From Phanerodontia chrysosporium (taxonomy: Eukaryota; Basidiomycota; Agaricomycetes; Polyporales; Phanerochaetaceae): DNA of 64,000 nucleotides. Position numbers and translations under genes: made by a program. Positions 20,772-33,544 of the stretch are shown one piece after another; positions within the stretch are counted from its first letter, which is position 1; the number at the start of each line of letters is the position of its first letter. The stretch covers positions 186,001-250,000 of the forward strand of contig MJGA01000007.1 of NCBI GenBank assembly GCA_001910725.1, read 5' to 3'. Below the pieces are notes generated by a model. The model was given only the letters and a program-made list of their open reading frames with translations. It did not search any database and had not been told where the DNA came from.

Positions 20772-23700
20772 TCAATCGTCCAGATACCGTTCCATTCTAT
20801 TCAAATACGTCGGTCGCGAATCTCCCGTCATCATTGTGTTGAACTGCTCGACCGCGGCAGCATGTTCGAGCTGCATCGCGTCCTGGACGACGAGGACTAA
20901 CTTGTCTTTCACGCCCGCGGCCATCTTCGCCGAGCCGCACAAGTAGAGCTTCGCGCCCTTGTCGCAGGCATCCATAACGTCCGTGCGGTCATGCCAAAGG
21001 CGGCTAGGGGAGGTTCAGATCAGATTCAGTGTTCAGAGCGAGGCATGCCAAGGACAAGGATGCACTGACTCTTGCACATGTTTGCACCCCAGTGACTTGT
21101 CCTGTGCGCGCGAGAAGGCAACACGGACGTCGACAATGCCGAGCTCGACCCATTTCTTCAGGTCCTCGTCCCTGTACAGGTAGTCCTCCTCGGGGTGGCG
21201 GCACCCAAAGAATAACAAGCTCTTTCCGACGTCACGCCCGCCCTCCTTCTGGAGCGCTCGCTCCTGCAAGAAGCCCCGCATCGGTGCAAGACCTGCACCC
21301 GCGCACACTAGCACGAGCGGCACCGCAGGATCTGCTGGCAGGCGGAATGCGGTCTTGCACGGACGCACCGCGAGCTGCACGCGGTCCCCCGGGTGCAGGC
21401 CCCCGAGATACGTCGACGCGACGCCAAGCAGAGGGTCTTTGCGCCCAGGCGACGTTGGGGCCTCGAACACGCGGATCGTCAGCGACGCCCGAGTCGGGTC
21501 GCAGAGTGGCGACGACGATATGGAGTACTGTCTGGCTCGCATAGACGGCAGGAGCTGGAGGAAGGCGCCGAACGGGACGTCGACGTTTGGATGCGCCTCG
21601 AGAATGTCCAGCACGCTGAGGCGCCCTGTGAGCACACGTTCTGTGTAGTTCTCCGCGAGCTCCTTGAAGACAAGCTTCTCCGCGTCAGATTGGCGCTTCG
21701 CTCAAGAAGCGGAGATCGCGTGTCGTCGCCGGCTGAGACAGCTCGACATACGCGCTGAGTAGGGTGTGTACGCTGACAGGGCGACCGGTTGGTAGAGAGC
21801 TCGGAGTTTTGGTGCGGATTGTGACCTGTGCCTAGTCAGGTTTTCGTCACAATGGAAAGAATGAATGCGCCCCACTTCTTGGTCTGGCAGTAGCCCAAAG
21901 CGAGCCATGGCCCGTCTGACATCTCTAAGCGGGTTCATGGGCAGCCTGACAGGCAACGACAGTGAGGACACATCAAGGCGCCGGTGAAAGAGGACATACA
22001 CTGCCAAGTAGTCTCCGCCTTATACGTAACCTGCTCCGGCAGCTTAAATTCTGTAGCCCAATAGCCTCAGTTCGAAGCACATCTCAGCGTCAAGGTGAAA
22101 CACGCACCGATGTGTCTCTTTACAGGCGCCCCCGTGCTGTCAGCACCGGTTCTCCAGGACAGTCCCCATCGTGGTATCGGCTGACGCAGCACATCCGCAC
22201 GACTGACGCCAGCATCCACAACCTCGACATCCACGGCGCCCTCAGCGCTCCCAGACTTCATCGTCGCATACCGCTGTTTGCACCAGTCAGCACTGACCAC
22301 CGACCGAACCCAGGACCGGCACGCACCGTCTCGAGCGCAGCCCACAGCGCACCTTCCCAGCGCGCAAACGCCTCGAAGAAGCCGCCGGAGCCCGCATCGC
22401 CCTCGGCGCGCGGGAGCAGCCGCTCCGCACCGGCCGCCGCGAGCGCGCCGTCCACAAGCGTCGGCACGCGCTGGTACGTCTGCACCCAGTCGCGGTTCCC
22501 GCACCCGAAGAGCGCGTACACGACGCCCGCGAGCGCGGGCGCCCCGGAGCCCCGCATGTTCGTCGCCCACTCGACGAAGTGGGCCGCGTTGTCCGGCGGC
22601 TGGCCTGTGGGTGTGTGAGTGTTTGTGTGGTGTGGCGCAGTGCGGCAAGGGGGGGCGCGCACCTTCGTATGACGCGGTGACGATGACCACGGGCCCGTCC
22701 GTCGGCAGGTTCGCGACGGCGGCGTCGAGCGCGGCGAGGGACGCCTTGAAGCCTGCGTGCTGCATGAGCTCGCACCAGCAGAATATGAGAGAGGCGAACG
22801 CACCATGCCGCCCCGCGTCCGCGACGATCCGCTGCGCGAACGCCTCACACGTGCCCATGTTCGAGCCATAGAACACATGCATCGGCAGCGCGCCCTCGCC
22901 GCCGTCGTGCGGCGCGCCCTTCGCCTCGGCGAGGCCCACGCCGGGGACTGGCGCGGGCGGGAGGAGCGTGACGCAGCCGCGGCGGTCCGTGCGCCGGCGC
23001 GCGTGCACATAGAGGTCGTGCACGCGCAGCGTGAACGCCTGCTTGATGCGCAGCTCGTACTGCGGGTCGGCGAGCGTGAACGTGAAGTGCTGCACGAGGA
23101 ACGTTATCATAATCTGCGCCTCCTGCCACGCGATCGCGCGGCCCTGTGTGTCGTGTCAGTACGGCCGCCGCGGGGTCTCGGGGGAGGGACATACGATACA
23201 TGCGCGCAGGCCGGCGCTGAAGGGTTGCCACGAGTCGGGCTGGGCCATGTGTGAGCAATTCCTGCGATGAAATTACCCGAATATACGCACTGGAAGCGCC
23301 TCGAACTTGCCATCGAGCATCCGTTCGGGCCTGAAGTCGTCTACCTGCGCTATATGTGAGCAACAGTCAAACGATCGTGGAGGATAGCCAGCACGTACGT
23401 CGTCGCCCCATACCTTGGGGTCGCGATGTGAAGAATGGACCGCAACAAGAATGTCCTGGCCCTTGTCAATGGCATACTGGCCGCCCTTCAGCGTCGTCGC
23501 TTCAATCGCTTCGATGACACGTCCGGGCGCCACGGGAGTGAGGCGCAGCGTCTCGCGCATGACCGCTGGAATATCGTTGTTATCATTGTAATCTTGGAGC
23601 GAACACAGATGACCATACCGAGAAGATACGGCAGCCGCGCAAGGTCGTCCGCCGTCATCTGCCGGTCGCCGAGGACGGTATCGATCTCTTCTCGCAGCTT

Positions 23701-25086
23701 GCGCATCGCCTCGGGATATTTGATGAGATAGTAGATGATGATCGACATGAATGCTGATACAAGGTTGAGTGAAGGAGGCGATGGCGCAGAGAGTGAAGCA
23801 TACCTGAAGTAGTTTCGTGACCTGTCGAGGGGAAAAGGTCAGTCTGTATGACTCGGATACCACAGAAGACACGTACCAGCCGTCAGGAGAGTCAAGAGCT
23901 GCACGTAGTAAATCAGTGACTGCCAAAAATAGAGATGATAAAACTAGCATACATTCTGCTTAACGCTAAGATCTGTCATCTTTTTCCCAGTGACAGGGTC
24001 CGCCCTGTTCATCATGGCCCAAAGGACATCCTTCCTGTCTGTCGGATGCGCCTTGCGCTCCTCCAGCACTACCCAACGTAGCACGTTAGCAACATATAGC
24101 GACGCATGTTCGAGACGCACGCTCGTCGGCATACTGCAAGAGCGTCTCCTTGTCCTGCTCAAACTTTGCCGTGGCGCTGCGCATGAGCCAGCTGAGGAGT
24201 CTGCCACGCTTTCCCCGCGCAAAGCCCTCGACGCCGTAGTCGACGACAGCAGTGGCCACGGGGTGCGTTCCTCCCTGTGCGCGCATGGGTTAGCACGGTG
24301 CTTTCATTGAAGGTCAGCGACATCTGCCGTACGGTGTAAAAGGTGTTCATTCTGTGTACAATGTGTGAATAGATACCATCCGTCGGGAAGCCGGTTGCAC
24401 TCACCTGTACGATGCACAGCATAGCGCAATGACCTCGAATGTCGCTGCAGTAAAGTCTTCTGCGATGTCGATTTTATAGTGCGGCCCGAACCTGCAACAA
24501 CATCTCAGTCACAGCAAGTCACTCGATACAGCATGTTGCTGACCTTTCCCACTTGAGTACGAGCTGCGAAATAACGTCTACCATGTCATCGAAGAAGCCT
24601 CGAAGTCCGATCGGATTGAACGAAGGCGATATGACGCGGTCTGCAACTCGGTCAGAGGTGCAAGGTGATCTTTGCAACAAGGTGCTTACGTGCAATACCC
24701 CAGTTCTCCTCTCTCGGATAATCGGCCTGTGAATAAACTCAGCGGAGCCGCTATGCGAGACAAGTCAGTCGCGTACTGTGAGCAGTGAATCGCCAATGAG
24801 GGGACGGAGCTCCTGCAGGCCGCCCTTGGGGCTCTTCTTGAAGCGCTTGTCGTCGCTGACCTCGTGCACCAGCTCCTGGCTGTTGACCACGACCAGATCC
24901 CGGCCTGAGAGGATTGAGCGAGGCGACCTAGACGAGCGACAGCGACGTACCGGGCAGGCGCAGCCTGTATATCTCGCCATACTGCTTGGTGAACAGATGG
25001 AGCGACAGTGTAGGGTACTCGGGGTCGATGGAGGTCATGTGGCCGAGGAACGGCCACGCAGGGGGACATGGGATCTCGTGTGTCAT
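20772..25086 (-). CDS. CYP505: CYP505-2: P450-reductase fusion monooxygenase (two frame breaks)
   Basis: Same architecture and intron-rich layout as CYP505-1, but of type II (reductase motif VRPCKTAFRLPADP). The start at 25086 gives MTHEIPCPPAWPFLGHMTSI, lined up with the paralogs. Motifs: LLTAGHETTSG, ETLRL, heme loop FSAGLRACIG (about 23200-23220), FMN loop YGSNMGTCEAFAQR, FAD loop RQYSISSSPL, NADPH loop CAGAGLAPMRGF, and AKMAAGVKDKLVLVVQDA near the end. Two one-base changes break the frame: an extra G at about 21691, and a missing C (plus strand) at about 20825. The second turns the family tail GRFATDVFE into GDSRPTYLNRMERYLDD and moves the stop from 20797 to 20772. It is tail-to-head with CYP505-3 on the same strand, about 850 bases apart. 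The segment ADPVTGKKMTDLSVKQNV is identical in CYP505-5. Confidence 0.9.
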
Positions 25087-25937
25087 GGCGGACGTCGCTC
25101 ACCACTGCGCCCTGGGTCGGAGAGTAGATAAACCAGCAGGCAGCGAGCGCGCCCAAAGAAGTACCGTACCGCGTCTCCCATCCCCAAGGGTTCGTGTGTA
25201 CATGCGCTGTGGCAAACCGGCCCTGGCAATGCCAGAGACCCGTATGTACAGAGATCCACAAAGGAAACAACAGCTTGTAACTCGCGCACCACGCCCTATA
25301 CGCTCGCCAGCACGCACGGCGCTCCGGAGACAACCCCAGAAGGACTGAGTCCCCGATGCGGCGAAAACGCCGAGCTGGCGCCCCAAGCGAAGCTCAACAG
25401 CGCGCGCGGAATGCACGCAGAGCACTGCGTGTAAATCCTTGGGGTCCCACAACGGTTGCTGTTCATAACCCCGTGTAATCGCGTCGAGGAACGAAAGGCG
25501 GGTCGGCTCGTTGCCATTCCCCCGCGAGCGAGTGAGAATGTCCGGATTGGCTCTGCTGCCGGCATCCTTGAGATGGGCATAGCGTAAGCCCGAGAGGAGA
25601 CCCATCGCAGGGAGAAAGTACCGAGAAGCGGCAACTTTCGTAGAGAGCGCTGCGAAGGGCGGCGTCAGATGCACGTGACATGCTAGCGCGCTCGAGTAGT
25701 GTTTTCGTGCCTCGATTTATTCACCGTCACACCCGTTCGCTTGAAGGCCATACCAACGAGTATGCACGTAGGTAGCGTGTAGTCTCTCTATGAAATTGAC
25801 TGTATATACGACAACTGACGCAAAAATCTCGGTGACTACTGGCCGGGGTTCTGAACACGTAGACTCCAATACAAGGCATCCTGTAGATCTAGGTGGGACG
25901 GAAGAACCAAACTGCATTCATAAGTACGCAAAGAGCT
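25087..25937. other. Intergenic, CYP505-2 promoter and CYP505-3 3' end
   Basis: 851 bases. Several long open frames overlap here on the minus strand, but none matches anything else in the window or shows a recognisable motif; treated as non-coding. Confidence 0.5.
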
Positions 25938-28900
25938 CTATTCAAAAACATCCGTCGCAAAGCGCCCCGCCATCATCGTGTTAAACTTCTCGACGGCCGC
26001 AGCATGCTCGAGCTGCATCGCGTCCTGGACGACGAGCACGAGCTTGTCCTTCACGCCCGCCGCCATCTTCGCCGAGCCGCACAGGTAGAGCTTCGCGCCC
26101 TTGTCCCACGCCACCATGACGTCCGCCCGGTCGTGCCAGAGCCGGCTGTACAGCACCAATCAGCATGCACGAACTCTACAGAACACGCAACGATGCCACT
26201 CACTCCTGTACGTACTTGCACCCGAGCGACTGGTCCCGCGCGCGCGAGAACGCGGCGCGGACGTCGACGATGCCGAGCGCCGTCCACTCCGCGAGGTCGC
26301 CGTCGCGGTACAGGTAGTCCTCCGCGGGGTCGCGGCAGCCGAAGAACAGGAGGCTCTTCGCGACGTCGCGCCCCGCACGCTTCTGCGCCGCGCGCTCCTG
26401 CAGGAAGCCGCGCATCGGCGCGAGCCCCGCGCCCGCACACACCATCACGAGCGGCAGCGCGGGGTCCGCAGGCAGCCGGAACGCGGTCTTGCACGGCCGC
26501 ACCGCGAGCGCGACACGGTCGCCCGCGTGCAGGCCCCCGAGGTACGTCGACGCGACACCGAGGAGCGGCGCCTTGCGCCCGGCAGTGCATGGCGCCTCGA
26601 ACACGCGGATCGTGAGTGAGGCCTGCGTCGGGTCCGCGAGCGGCGACGACGAGATGGAGTACTGCCGCACGCGCATTGTCGGCAGCAGCTGCAGGAACGC
26701 GCCGAGCGGGATGTTGACGTCCGGGTGCGCCTCGAGGATGTCGAGCACGCTCAGCCGCGCTGCGAGGACCTCCTCTGCGTAGTTGTCGGCGAGCTTCTGG
26801 AACACGAGCTTTTCGGCGTCGGATGTGGCAGCCTCGCTGAGCAGACGGAGATCGCGCGTCGTGGCAGGCTGGGCGAGCTCGACGTAGCCGCTGAGGAGGG
26901 TGTGCGCGCTGATGGGACGCCCGGTAGGGAGAGACGTAGGGCTCGCCGACTCGATGGTGATCTGAGAGCCGTCAGCAAATGAGCTCCCGAGGCGTCGTTG
27001 TGATACACACCTCTTGATCTGGGAGCAGGCCGAAGCGAGCAAGGGCACGACGGACATCCCGTGAGGGGTTTGTTGGCAAACTAGAGAGCAAGGGGACAGT
27101 GAGAAACCGTTGGGCTACGGGATCGACGAAGGGCTCACATCGCGAGGTAATCACCAGCATTATACGTCGTTCCCTCTGGCAGTCGGATATCTAGGCGACG
27201 CAATGTGAGACAGCAGTCGTTCCAACCAGCGCAAAGTACTCACCTAAATGCCTCTTCTCTGGTGCACCGGGTGCTGTGAGCACCCTATTCTCTATCACAG
27301 TCCCCATCATCGTGTCTGCTTGGCGCAAGGCATCCGCACGGCTGACCGTAGCATTGGTAACTTTGATTTGCACTCCAGCCTCCTTCCCACTACCCTTCGC
27401 CGTCTCATACTTCTAGACACACCGTCAACCCCAATCGTGGCTGCAACGCCCCGGAAAGAAAACGCACCTTGCCCAGCGCCTCCCACAGCGCCGTCTCCCA
27501 GCGCGTGAACGCCTCGAAGAAATCGCCCGCGCCCGCGTCGCCCTCGCCGCGCGGGAGCAGCCGCTCCGCACCGGCTGCGGCGAGGCCCTCGTCGACACGC
27601 GTCGGCACGCGTTGGTACGTCTGCACCCAGTCGTGGTTCCCGCACCCGAAGACGGCGTACGCGACGCCTGCGAGTGGGGAGTCCGCGTCGCCGAGCGCGC
27701 CGAGCCACTCGACGAAATGCGCGGCGTTGTCCGGCGGCTGGCCTGATACACGGTCAGCACACGATGTCGGGTGCGGGAGCAGGACGGAGGTGCTACCTTC
27801 GTAGGAGGCCGTGATCACGACGGCAGGCCCGTCGGTAGGCAGATTCTCTGTCGCAGAGTCGAGAGAGGCAACGGCGGCCGAGAAGCCTGGGGTAGCTATC
27901 AGCATGTGGGTGTGTGGTGTGAAAGGAAGTGTGGCGCACCGTATCTCCCAGCATCCCCGGCAATCCTCTGAGCGAACGCCTCGCAGGTACCCATGTTGGA
28001 GCCATAGTAAACGTACATCGGGTGGCCGCCTTCGTCCGCAATGCCATTGGTGCCATTGACGGGCGCAGAGGTTGGGCCAGCGCGCGGGCCGAGCAGCGGT
28101 ATGGCACGGCGACGTTCGGCGCGCGGGATTGCATGGATGTAGAACTCGTTCGGCTTGAGAGTCAGTGTCTGCTTTAGACGAAGATCGTAATTCGGGTCTG
28201 CAAACGCGAGATTGAAGTGTTGCAGCAGATATACGAGCACGATCTGGACTTCCTGCCATGCAAAGGCGCGGCCCTGCAATCCGATACTGTGAGCATTAGG
28301 AATCTCATTTGCACCCGGTCAAACGTACGATGCACCCGCGCACACCTGCTCCAAAGGGCTGCCAGGCATCGGGCTTCAAAGGCTGTCAGCGAGATAACTG
28401 TACGTTCGCGCGCATATACACACCGGCAGGGCCTCAAACTTGCCGTCCATCATCCTCTCGGGTTTGAACTCATCCGCCTTGGACCAGAACGTCAGCACTG
28501 AGCCACACAATGAGCGTACAAGAGACTCACATCGTCACCAAAGACTTTGGATCACGTTGGGCAATAAAGTTGCAGACGACGAGGATCTCGCCCTTTGCCA
28601 CTGCATACTTCCCGTTCTTGAGCGTCTGGTCCTTGAGCGACTCGATCATGCGTCCTGGCACGCTGGGTCCAAGGCGCAGAGACTCGCGCATGACAGCTGC
28701 AAATCAGTGAGGCTCTCCCGCCAGGGTGGTGCAGCGAGAACATACCGGTGAGATATGGCATCTTGTTGACATCGTCAACTGTCATCGGACGATCCCCAAT
28801 CATAGTGTCGATCTCTTCACGTAACTTGCGCATCACCGCAGGATATTTGAGCAGGTAGTAGATGGTAAATGTTAGCATTCCCGATGTCGTTTCGTGCCCT

Positions 28901-30187
28901 GATAGAAGTGTTGAAGGTCATCGTATGCACGAACAGCGAAACAGCATTGTACAAACCAGCGATGAGGAAGGTCAAGAGCTGAAGCGAAGATATATCAGCG
29001 GCGTGCGCTAAAGCGAGTGTTCAGGGGACCTACATTCTGCTTGATGCTCAGTTCGGTCATTTTCCGCCCTGTGACTGGATCTTTCTCGTTCATCATGAGG
29101 TCCAGAACATCCTTTCTCGCAGACGAGCCGTGCATCTTGCGGTCTTCCATGACTGTGGATAACACTCCCGTGAGCTGAGGTGTAGCCGAAGCAAGAGGAT
29201 AAGGCGCACTGTCGTCGACGTATTTCATCATTAGGTCCCTATTCTGCTCCCACTTCGCGGTGGCGCCCCGCATGAACGCGGACAGTACCCGTCCTCTACG
29301 CGATCGCCCACCGCTCTCTTGTAGAAATTCGTTCATAGCTTTCGCGAAGGGGTGAATGCCATTCTGCACGAACTGGTCAGGGCCGCCGCAACCTGGTGCA
29401 ACAAGAAACCGCGTACTGTATAGAATGCATTCATTCTAAAACCGGACATCAGCAATCGTGCATCACGTGTGCCGTAGTCGTTCGCACCTGTAGCTCATTG
29501 TGGTGAGTGAGATTGCTTCGAGAGTTAGGGCCGTAAAGTCTACAGCGGGATCGATTCTAAAGCGAGGTCCAAATCTGCATGCATAGTCAGCTAAAGTATG
29601 TAGCATAAATGGAGACTCGCATACCTCTCCCACTTGACGACCATCTGCGCCACCACATCGACCATGTCGTCAAACATGTCCCTGATTTTCATGAAGCTGA
29701 ATGCAGGCATCAAAATTCGGTCTGAGTCGAACATCATCTATGTCAGCAGCGGAGAAACAAGAGTTGATAGCACTCACGAGCTATATCCCAATTTTCTTCT
29801 CCAGGTACATCAGCCTGAGTACTGTGATCAGTAGTAACCCTATAACTCATAGGTCGCTTCTGCGTACCGTGAAAAGTCCGTCCCCAGCTACCGCGCGAAC
29901 TTCGCCCAGCGGTCCCTGAACCGTCTTGCGGAATCTTTTGTCGTCGGAAACTTCGTGCACGAGTTCCTGACTTGCTATCGCGATGGAGGATCTGCCTGAC
30001 TTGCGCAGTCAGCTCAACAGCGGAGTTCTGATCAGCACAGGCGGAGCGCACCTGGAAATATGAGCCTATATATGTCGCCATATTGTTCGGCGAGCAGAGC
30101 CAGCGAGAGCATCGGCACCTCGCGGTCGAGGAGCGGTATATGACCCAAGAAGGGCACTGACGGGGGCGTAGGGATTGGCTCTGTCAT
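25938..30187 (-). CDS. CYP505: CYP505-3: P450-reductase fusion monooxygenase, intact
   Basis: Type II copy with no frame break that I could find. The start at 30187 gives MTEPIPTPPSVPFLGHIPLL; the frame is open upstream but only this Met fits the family. Motifs: helix I region before MLTFTIYYLLKYP, ESLRL for ExxR, FKPERMM, heme loop FGAGVRGCIG with the Cys codon at 28332-28334, FMN loop YYGSNMGTCEAFAQR, GCGNHDWVQTYQRVPT, FAD loop RQYSISSSPLADP, NADPH loop CAGAGLAPMRGFLQER, and the tail AGRFATDVFE ending at 25938. The aromatic residue in the last two positions is expected to stack on FAD, as in related reductases. With CYP505-2 it forms a same-strand tandem pair and shares most of the C-terminal exon with it. 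It is the best reference for type II proteins here. Confidence 0.93.
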
Positions 30188-31063
30188 GACGACGACGCGG
30201 CAAGGCAAGGGGAGGCAATCGGGTGCGGGCTCGTAGTTCAAGTACATCCGGGGCACAGAGCGCGTCCCAAGACGCGGACTACGCGCCAAGGTGTGCATCC
30301 CCAACGCTTTCGATGTGCATGCATCGACCCGGCTTCTGGGCGACCTGGTCGTGCGGAGACGAGCGATGAGAGCTTGTACGAGGACAAAAGCGGCAATGAT
30401 GGACGCATTCCCTGCACACCATCTTGACCTTGACGCCGTCGCGCGTTCCCCAGAGGAATGAGGATGGCGATGAGCGTTCCGAGTTGGGAACGGCGATGCT
30501 AAGCAAATCTTGTCATAGCCTCGGTGATGGATGGCGCCTAGACGCGTGTGTTAGATACTCAATGTAACCAAGGCGGTCTTGTGCATACATACCGGCCGTC
30601 TGTGCGTTGCGAAGTGGTTCAGCGAACGAGCTGGCAGGACGTTTGAGCGCGGTTGCTCCTAACCCTAAGAGTATCCTTCGGCTTTAGCCGAACCCTGTGA
30701 TCGATCAGAGACGCCAGAGTTATCTAATCGCAACGCGCATCGCATCCCCGTGTGTACTTATGTCCATGACGGCCAAAATTGTTCTTTGCATCTACCTGCA
30801 GTTACCTACATGCGCATCCTGTGCGTGGTCTGGGCGAGACTATGGGTACGCACTTGGCATTGACATTCTCATTGACATAGGTCAAGGATCGATCTCATGT
30901 TGCAGATCAGCGATTATAAGCCAAGGTGAGTGTGGTGAGTGTGGTAGTCTCATCCTGCGAAGGGCCGCTGCGAAGTTGATTAAACTGCTCTAGGAATATA
31001 TCTGCTACCCGTAACTCTCGAGAATACTGTGCCAGAAACAAAATCGGAAGCATAAATCGATCC
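30188..31063. other. Intergenic, CYP505-3 upstream
   Basis: No gene seen. It contains a perfect short inverted repeat at 30677-30692 (TTCGGCT-TT-AGCCGAA) and the CYP505-3 promoter, without an obvious TATA box. Confidence 0.5.
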
Positions 31064-31915
31064 TCACTGATACCCAGCCGCGGTATAGTTTACGACCGTA
31101 CACATCGCCTGATCGCCCTCCTTGTCGGCCGCCTTGATACTCGTGAGGTACCAGACGTCGCTGGAGCGATATTCCATCGTGACTGCAAGATGTGGTGTGT
31201 CGTCTTTAGGGCTATGCTTCTGCACGGTCACCTCATACCACCACTGAAAATCTCCGTCCACGCTAGCCGAGTCCTCTGCATCCTCCGAGTCCTCCCCTTC
31301 ACTTCGCCCCATCTCCTCCCACATTTCCAGTAGAGCCTTTGCAGCTGGTGCCTGGCGCGCCTCATCCGTCGTGAAGATGGGGGAGCTGTCGACGAGGTGT
31401 AGGTACACGCTGACAGCCTTCTCGCGTTTATCCTCCGGGAGGTGGGCAACCTTTCGGTATGCGTTGAGCACGCTAGACTTGAGGGTGACATATGTCATCT
31501 CTTGCTCAGTGTCGAGGAGCGAAGAGATGCCGTCGGCCCACAGGTAGCATACGTGCGGGCCGGGGCCCTTCAGCGTTCCATCGCTGTCTCCTTTGCTAGT
31601 CTCCTTGTCGTCATCGCCTCCGTCGCTCTCGTCCTTCTCTTTATCCTGATCATCATCTTTCTCTTCGTCCACCTTGCTCACAGCCCCTTCCTCGTCGTTG
31701 ACGCCCTCAGGGGCTGTCTTGGTCTTCTTCTGATCCTCCTTGCCGGTAGCCGTTGCGCTGAGCTTGCGCTTATGTCCACTGGTATCCTCTGCTTACGGTG
31801 AGTCGAGGTATATGCTTGTCTAGTACGATTAAGACTCACCCTGCTTTGCGTCAGGTGCGCTGGCAACCGCGGCGCTCTTCTGCGCAACGCTTGCGCTTCG
31901 TGGGCGGCGAATCAT
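31064..31915 (-). CDS. Acidic protein, tandem duplicate 1 (unknown function)
   Basis: I do not recognise it. Exon 1 is 31915-31840 and exon 2 is 31788-31064; the intron has a GTGAGT donor and a GCAG acceptor, giving 266 residues. A basic N terminus (MIRRPRSASVAQKS) and GHKRKLSAT are followed by a long Asp/Glu/Lys run (about residues 60-95). A globular half then begins GPGPHVCYLWADGISSLLDT. It ends with an FQWWYEVTVQKHSPKDDTPH block and WYLTSIKAADKEGDQAM. The neighbour at 32240-33074 has the same intron position and phase and the same blocks, so the two are a tandem duplication. The HKRKLSA motif could be a nuclear signal (inference). Confidence 0.75.
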
Positions 31916-32239
31916 GACAAGTCTTGCGCTAAGCCACTGCCGTTGTGCGGTATAGATGGGCGAGTCGTTCAGAAGAGCGAGGGAGGCGAGGATGAGTGCC
32001 GCGTCGTAGAGTTTCGCAATTCGAACACGCGCGGGGACGCGACTAATTAAACAAGCGCTAAAGCTGCGGGGACGTCGGAGTGCGTCGGAGTCTCAGGCTA
32101 TCCCCCGGTACGCAACTCTTTCCTGCACTCTCACAGTATGGATGGTCGAGCTCTGACGCTGGGTACACAGACGATACAATGATTAATGGTGTCATCGTAG
32201 GTGAACAAGACTGCTGGCTGCGAACAAGACTACATATCC
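31916..32239. other. Intergenic between the acidic duplicates
   Basis: 324 bases: promoter of duplicate 1 and 3' end of duplicate 2. No further feature seen. Confidence 0.5.
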
Positions 32240-33074
32240 TCAATAATATCTCGTCGCTGTGATGTCTGCAACAATCTCCATCGCGTCCTCGCCCTCCTTA
32301 TCCGCTGGTACAATCTCCGTCATGTGCCAGTGGCCATTGTCTTCCACATGCACCTTGATGTGCGGCACATCCTTCTCAGGCTGCTCCTTACACAAGGTCA
32401 CCTCGTACCACCACTGGACGTCTTTGTGCTCCACGTCTCCAGCCTCCTCCTTGGCCTCCTTGGCCTTCCGCTCGCCATCCCACCACTTCTTTAGGAGCGC
32501 CTTCGCCATCGGCGCCGCGCGCGCCTTGTCCGACGCGCTCACGATCCACGACTTGATCTCGTCCTGCTTCTTCCAGAGCACCTCGCTGATCGTGTCCTTC
32601 GGAAGGTCCGCCGCCGGCCGGTACGCCTCGAGCACGGACGGCTTGAGTGTGACGTGCGCCTCGCAGTCTTCCTCGTCGATGACCGACAGTATGGCGTCCG
32701 CCCAGATGTAGAAGACGTGCGGACCCGGGGCTTCGAGCTTCGGCGCCCTCTGCTCCCACTCGTTCTCCTCGCCTCTGTCGCTCGCCTCCTCGCTGTCTGC
32801 ATCGCTGCCCTCCTCGCTGTCTCCGCATTCTCCCTCCTCCACCCCCTCGTCCTCGTCACCGTCGTCTTCGGCCTGTCTGCTCTTCTTGCGGTCCTCCGCT
32901 TCGACAGCAGAGGCACTAAGCTTGCGTTTATGCGCGTTCATAGCACCTATTCCTGCTCGTAAGAATGTTGTCACCTACGTGTTCTTTGTGCCTACCTTGC
33001 CCTGCATCGCTGGTGGTGCTGGCCACTTTCTGTGCGCTGCTTTCGCTCTGTAGAGGCTTGGTCGAGGTAGTCAT
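32240..33074 (-). CDS. Acidic protein, tandem duplicate 2 (unknown function)
   Basis: Paralog of the gene at 31064-31915. Exon 1 is 33074-32996 and exon 2 is 32952-32240, joined in the same phase as its twin, for 263 residues. It starts MTTSTKPLQSESSAQKVAST, then NAHKRKLSASAVEAEDRKKS, an Asp/Glu-rich run (about residues 58-90) and the conserved half: APGPHVFYIWADAILSVIDE, HVTLKPSVLEAYRPAADLP, VQWWYEVTLCKEQPEKDVPH and HWHMTEIVPADKEGEDAMEI. The shared WWYEVT and PADKEG-type motifs suggest one small folded domain of about 150 residues. No known family comes to mind. A TATA-like TTTATAAT lies about 110 bases upstream on the minus strand. Confidence 0.78.
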
Positions 33075-33544
33075 GCTGCAGTAGTACTGTGATTGAACAA
33101 TGGGAGACTATGTCGCCTGTTGGACGCGTAGGATGTTTCGCGCACTGAGTGGTGAATAACTCGAACATGAACGCGTCGGACATTAATTATAAAGGGGCGC
33201 TTCCAGTTCGGATCGCGGGCCACGTCCCGATCTGCACACGTTCTGCGACTTGTTCCCGCACGCCCACCACCACCTCGCTGTGGCGCAAACATCTTTGTCT
33301 AGAGATCGTCCAAGTCTCGTCCCGCCGACGGTAAGAGCCTATCATTTGATCTGAGCAGGCCAAGAACTCAACCCAAAGAACGATTAGAGTTCAGCTGAGG
33401 CAGTGCACAGGCGTGCGAACCTAGTCAGCGGTTGAGCCACCTTTGCAGCGGCAGTGCACCCCTGCTAGTTCCAAACTGTGTGAGTTGCCCTTGCATATGC
33501 TTGCAGAACCGCGATGCTGACTCCTCAGGGCCGCCAGCGACACC
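33075..33544. other. Divergent promoter region
   Basis: 470 bases between the acidic duplicate 2 (minus) and the BTB gene (plus). TTATAAAG near 33188-33195 is TATA-like on either strand. No gene seen. Confidence 0.45.

Noticed and set aside
22757..23254. Long plus-strand frame across CYP505-2
   Set aside because: Antisense shadow of P450 exons; equivalent shadows occur opposite CYP505-1, -3 and -6.
25099..25674. Long minus-strand open frame (about 190 codons) upstream of CYP505-2
   Set aside because: No motif, no paralog in the window, and it overlaps other equally long frames in GC-rich DNA; probably chance.
30659..30669. CTAACCCTAAG resembling telomere repeats
   Set aside because: Only a single TAACCCTAA unit; no array.
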